NCBI RefSeq assembly: GCF_000299035.1
Contig: NZ_JH921520.1
Location: 242 to 64,241, forward strand
Direction of reading: 5' to 3'
DNA: 64,000 nt
Origin: Bacillus bingmayongensis
GTDB taxonomy: Bacteria > Bacillota > Bacilli > Bacillales > Bacillaceae_G
Shown: positions 62,724-64,000 of the stretch, piece by piece
How the letters are laid out: every line of letters begins with the position of its first letter
How positions within the stretch are numbered: position 1 is the stretch's first letter
Translations under genes and position numbers: made by a program
The notes under the pieces: generated by a model
What the model was told of the DNA's origin: nothing
What the model saw: only the letters and a program-made list of their open reading frames with translations
The model's database searches: none

Positions 62724-63752
62724 TTAGTGATACCCTTTAGCAGAGTCTTTATGAATTTTCTCTTTAAAGATTGTATAGCTCCATAATTGATATCCGATAA
62801 CGATTGGTACCATTACCATTGCGACGAAGAACATAATTTTTAAGTTTAATTCACTGCCTGCTGCTTGGTATAACGTTGTACTATATGCATCGTTAATACG
62901 TGATGGCAACATTCTTGGAAACATACCCGCAAAACCAGTTGTCATAAACATAGCGATTGTTAGGCAGACAAATGTGAATGCAAGAGCAATTTTATGTTTG
63001 TAAACCATAATAATTGCTAGCACGCTCATTAGCATCGCAAGCGCCGGAAGAATGAACAGTACAGGATATTCCGTAAAGTTTTGGAATAAGTTTGTACGGT
63101 TTGCAGTTGCCACATAGAAGATGGCTAAAATGATCGCAGCTGCCATTGAAAATGGTTTTGCAATTTTATAAGCACGGTCTGATACTTCACCAGATGTTTT
63201 AATCATGACCCAAAGTGAACCGGATACGACAAAGATTGCAGTGAAGAAGAGACCACCTAAAATACCGTAATGATTTAATAAGCTGAATAATGTTCCTTCG
63301 TAGCCGTCTTTTCCGATTTGCAGACCGTAGTACAGGTTTGCAAATGTAACACCGAATAAGAAGGCGATGAGGAAGCTACCAATTGCAAATGCCCATTTAC
63401 AAGTGCTTTGCCAAATTGGTGAATCATCTTTGTGCATAAATTCAAGCCCTGCTGCACGAGCAAAAAGAGCAAGTAATACTAAAAATAATGGTGTATATAA
63501 GTAGCTAAACATATTTGCATATGTGATTGGGAAGGCAGCGAATGTTGCACCGCCCGCTGTAATTAACCATACTTCGTTACCGCCCCAGAACGGACCAATT
63601 GCCTCTTGCATTTGATTTCGTTCTTTCCGATCTTTCGTAACGAACGGGAAAATCATTCCGTTGCCGAGTGCATAACCATCGAGAATAAAGTAAACTGTCC
63701 AAATCACGCCCCATAAACCAAACCAAATGACTGCAAGCATATCATGAGACAT
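62724..63752 (-). CDS. cydB: cytochrome bd ubiquinol oxidase subunit II
   Basis: 342-residue membrane subunit of the cytochrome bd quinol oxidase. It has about eight or nine hydrophobic segments, a conserved opening (FGLWGVIWTVYFILDGYALGNGMIFPF), WGGNEVWLITAGGATFAAFP near 55, and RAAGLEFMHKDDSPIWQSTCKWAF near 103. GGGAGGTG lies 8 bases before ATG 63752; a GTG three codons earlier is part of that site. It overlaps the end of cydA by 11 bases, so the two are coupled. Confidence 0.95.
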   Translation of the reverse strand: MSHDMLAVIWFGLWGVIWTVYFILDGYALGNGMIFPFVTKDRKERNQMQEAIGPFWGGNEVWLITAGGATFAAFPITYANMFSYLYTPLFLVLLALFARAAGLEFMHKDDSPIWQSTCKWAFAIGSFLIAFLFGVTFANLYYGLQIGKDGYEGTLFSLLNHYGILGGLFFTAIFVVSGSLWVMIKTSGEVSDRAYKIAKPFSMAAAIILAIFYVATANRTNLFQNFTEYPVLFILPALAMLMSVLAIIMVYKHKIALAFTFVCLTIAMFMTTGFAGMFPRMLPSRINDAYSTTLYQAAGSELNLKIMFFVAMVMVPIVIGYQLWSYTIFKEKIHKDSAKGYH

Positions 63753-64000
63753 GAGCGGCACCTCCCTTAGTAGGTTCTTCTAATGCTGCAGGTCCTTTTT
63801 TCGCGAACTTCAGCATTAAATATACATCTGCGATTAAGAGCAATGTGTAGAACAATACTAAACTAATTAATGAGAACCAAATTTGTGGGACGGAAATTGG
63901 TGAAACAGCTTCAGCTGTACGCATCAATTTGTATACTGTCCATGGCTGGCGACCTGCTTCAGCAACGATCCATCCAGCGTTAATCGCAACATATGGAAGT
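63742..64000 (-). CDS. cydA: cytochrome bd ubiquinol oxidase subunit I, C-terminal part
   Basis: Partial gene; only the last 85 or so codons lie inside the window and the 5' part continues beyond base 64000. AGWIVAEAGRQPWTVYKLMRTAEAVSP contains the conserved GRQPW block of CydA, followed by one membrane segment (WFSLISLVLFYTLLLIADVYLML) and a hydrophilic tail. CydA binds the haems and reduces oxygen with menaquinol as donor, linking it to the men genes in this window. Confidence 0.94.
   Translation of the reverse strand, partial: LPYVAINAGWIVAEAGRQPWTVYKLMRTAEAVSPISVPQIWFSLISLVLFYTLLLIADVYLMLKFAKKGPAALEEPTKGGAAHVS

Overview
The window reads as a chromosomal segment of a Bacillus cereus group bacterium. 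It is AT-rich, with strong GGAGG-type ribosome binding sites and compact operons with rho-independent terminators. It carries three copies of a repeat I recognise as bcr1, which is typical of this group, and spore-related genes. From memory, the glycogen and menaquinone proteins resemble B. cereus/B. anthracis orthologues but are not identical to those of B. anthracis. No search was run, so the species is not fixed.

Layout. 1-1947: 22 tRNA genes on the plus strand, probably the tail of an rRNA-tRNA operon. 2.2-3.8 kb: an ECF41-type sigma factor and its usual carboxymuconolactone-decarboxylase-like partner, with a matching promoter between them. 4.0-5.2 kb: fermentative lactate dehydrogenase behind two Rex-type operators. 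5.5-13.8 kb: glycogen operon glgB-C-D-A-P. 14-19 kb: small housekeeping and regulatory genes (acetyltransferase, lipase, TipA-like MerR regulator, AIM24 protein, cold shock protein, YteA). 19.3-28.1 kb: menaquinone genes, with menA divergent from menF-D-H-B and then menE-C. 28.7-32 kb: phosphate transporter pair and a decayed multi-membrane-segment gene.

32.7-46.7 kb is an envelope-stress and antimicrobial-peptide type region. It holds a BceRS-like two-component system with one ATPase flanked by two BceB-like permeases, an sdpR-like repressor with two SdpI-like proteins, an ABC-2-like exporter, and a second BceAB-like pair. 46.8-53.6 kb: methyltransferase and DedA protein, ydjO, lipid kinase, a second hpt, an orphan OppB/OppC-like permease pair, small unknown genes and an SMI1/KNR4 remnant. 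53.6-57 kb: thiT under a TPP riboswitch and feoAB with a Fur box. 57-59.7 kb: a PspA-centred cluster whose pspA has lost its 5' end at a deletion-like junction. 59.7-61.0 kb: an intact IS3-family element inserted in a hairpin. 61-64 kb: a YdcF-like protein, a GerPF-like protein and cydAB (cydA runs off the end).

The items most worth following up are: (1) the two-permease, one-ATPase Bce-like module; (2) a shared operator and promoter architecture upstream of the second BceAB pair and of an unknown 110-residue protein 9 kb away; (3) the truncated pspA; (4) a five-copy interspersed repeat lying mostly downstream of genes in the gene's own direction; (5) bcr1 elements, one of which supplies the menA stop codon and carries a nested GC-rich repeat. 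I saw no clearly new defence or biosynthetic system, no CRISPR array and no prophage.
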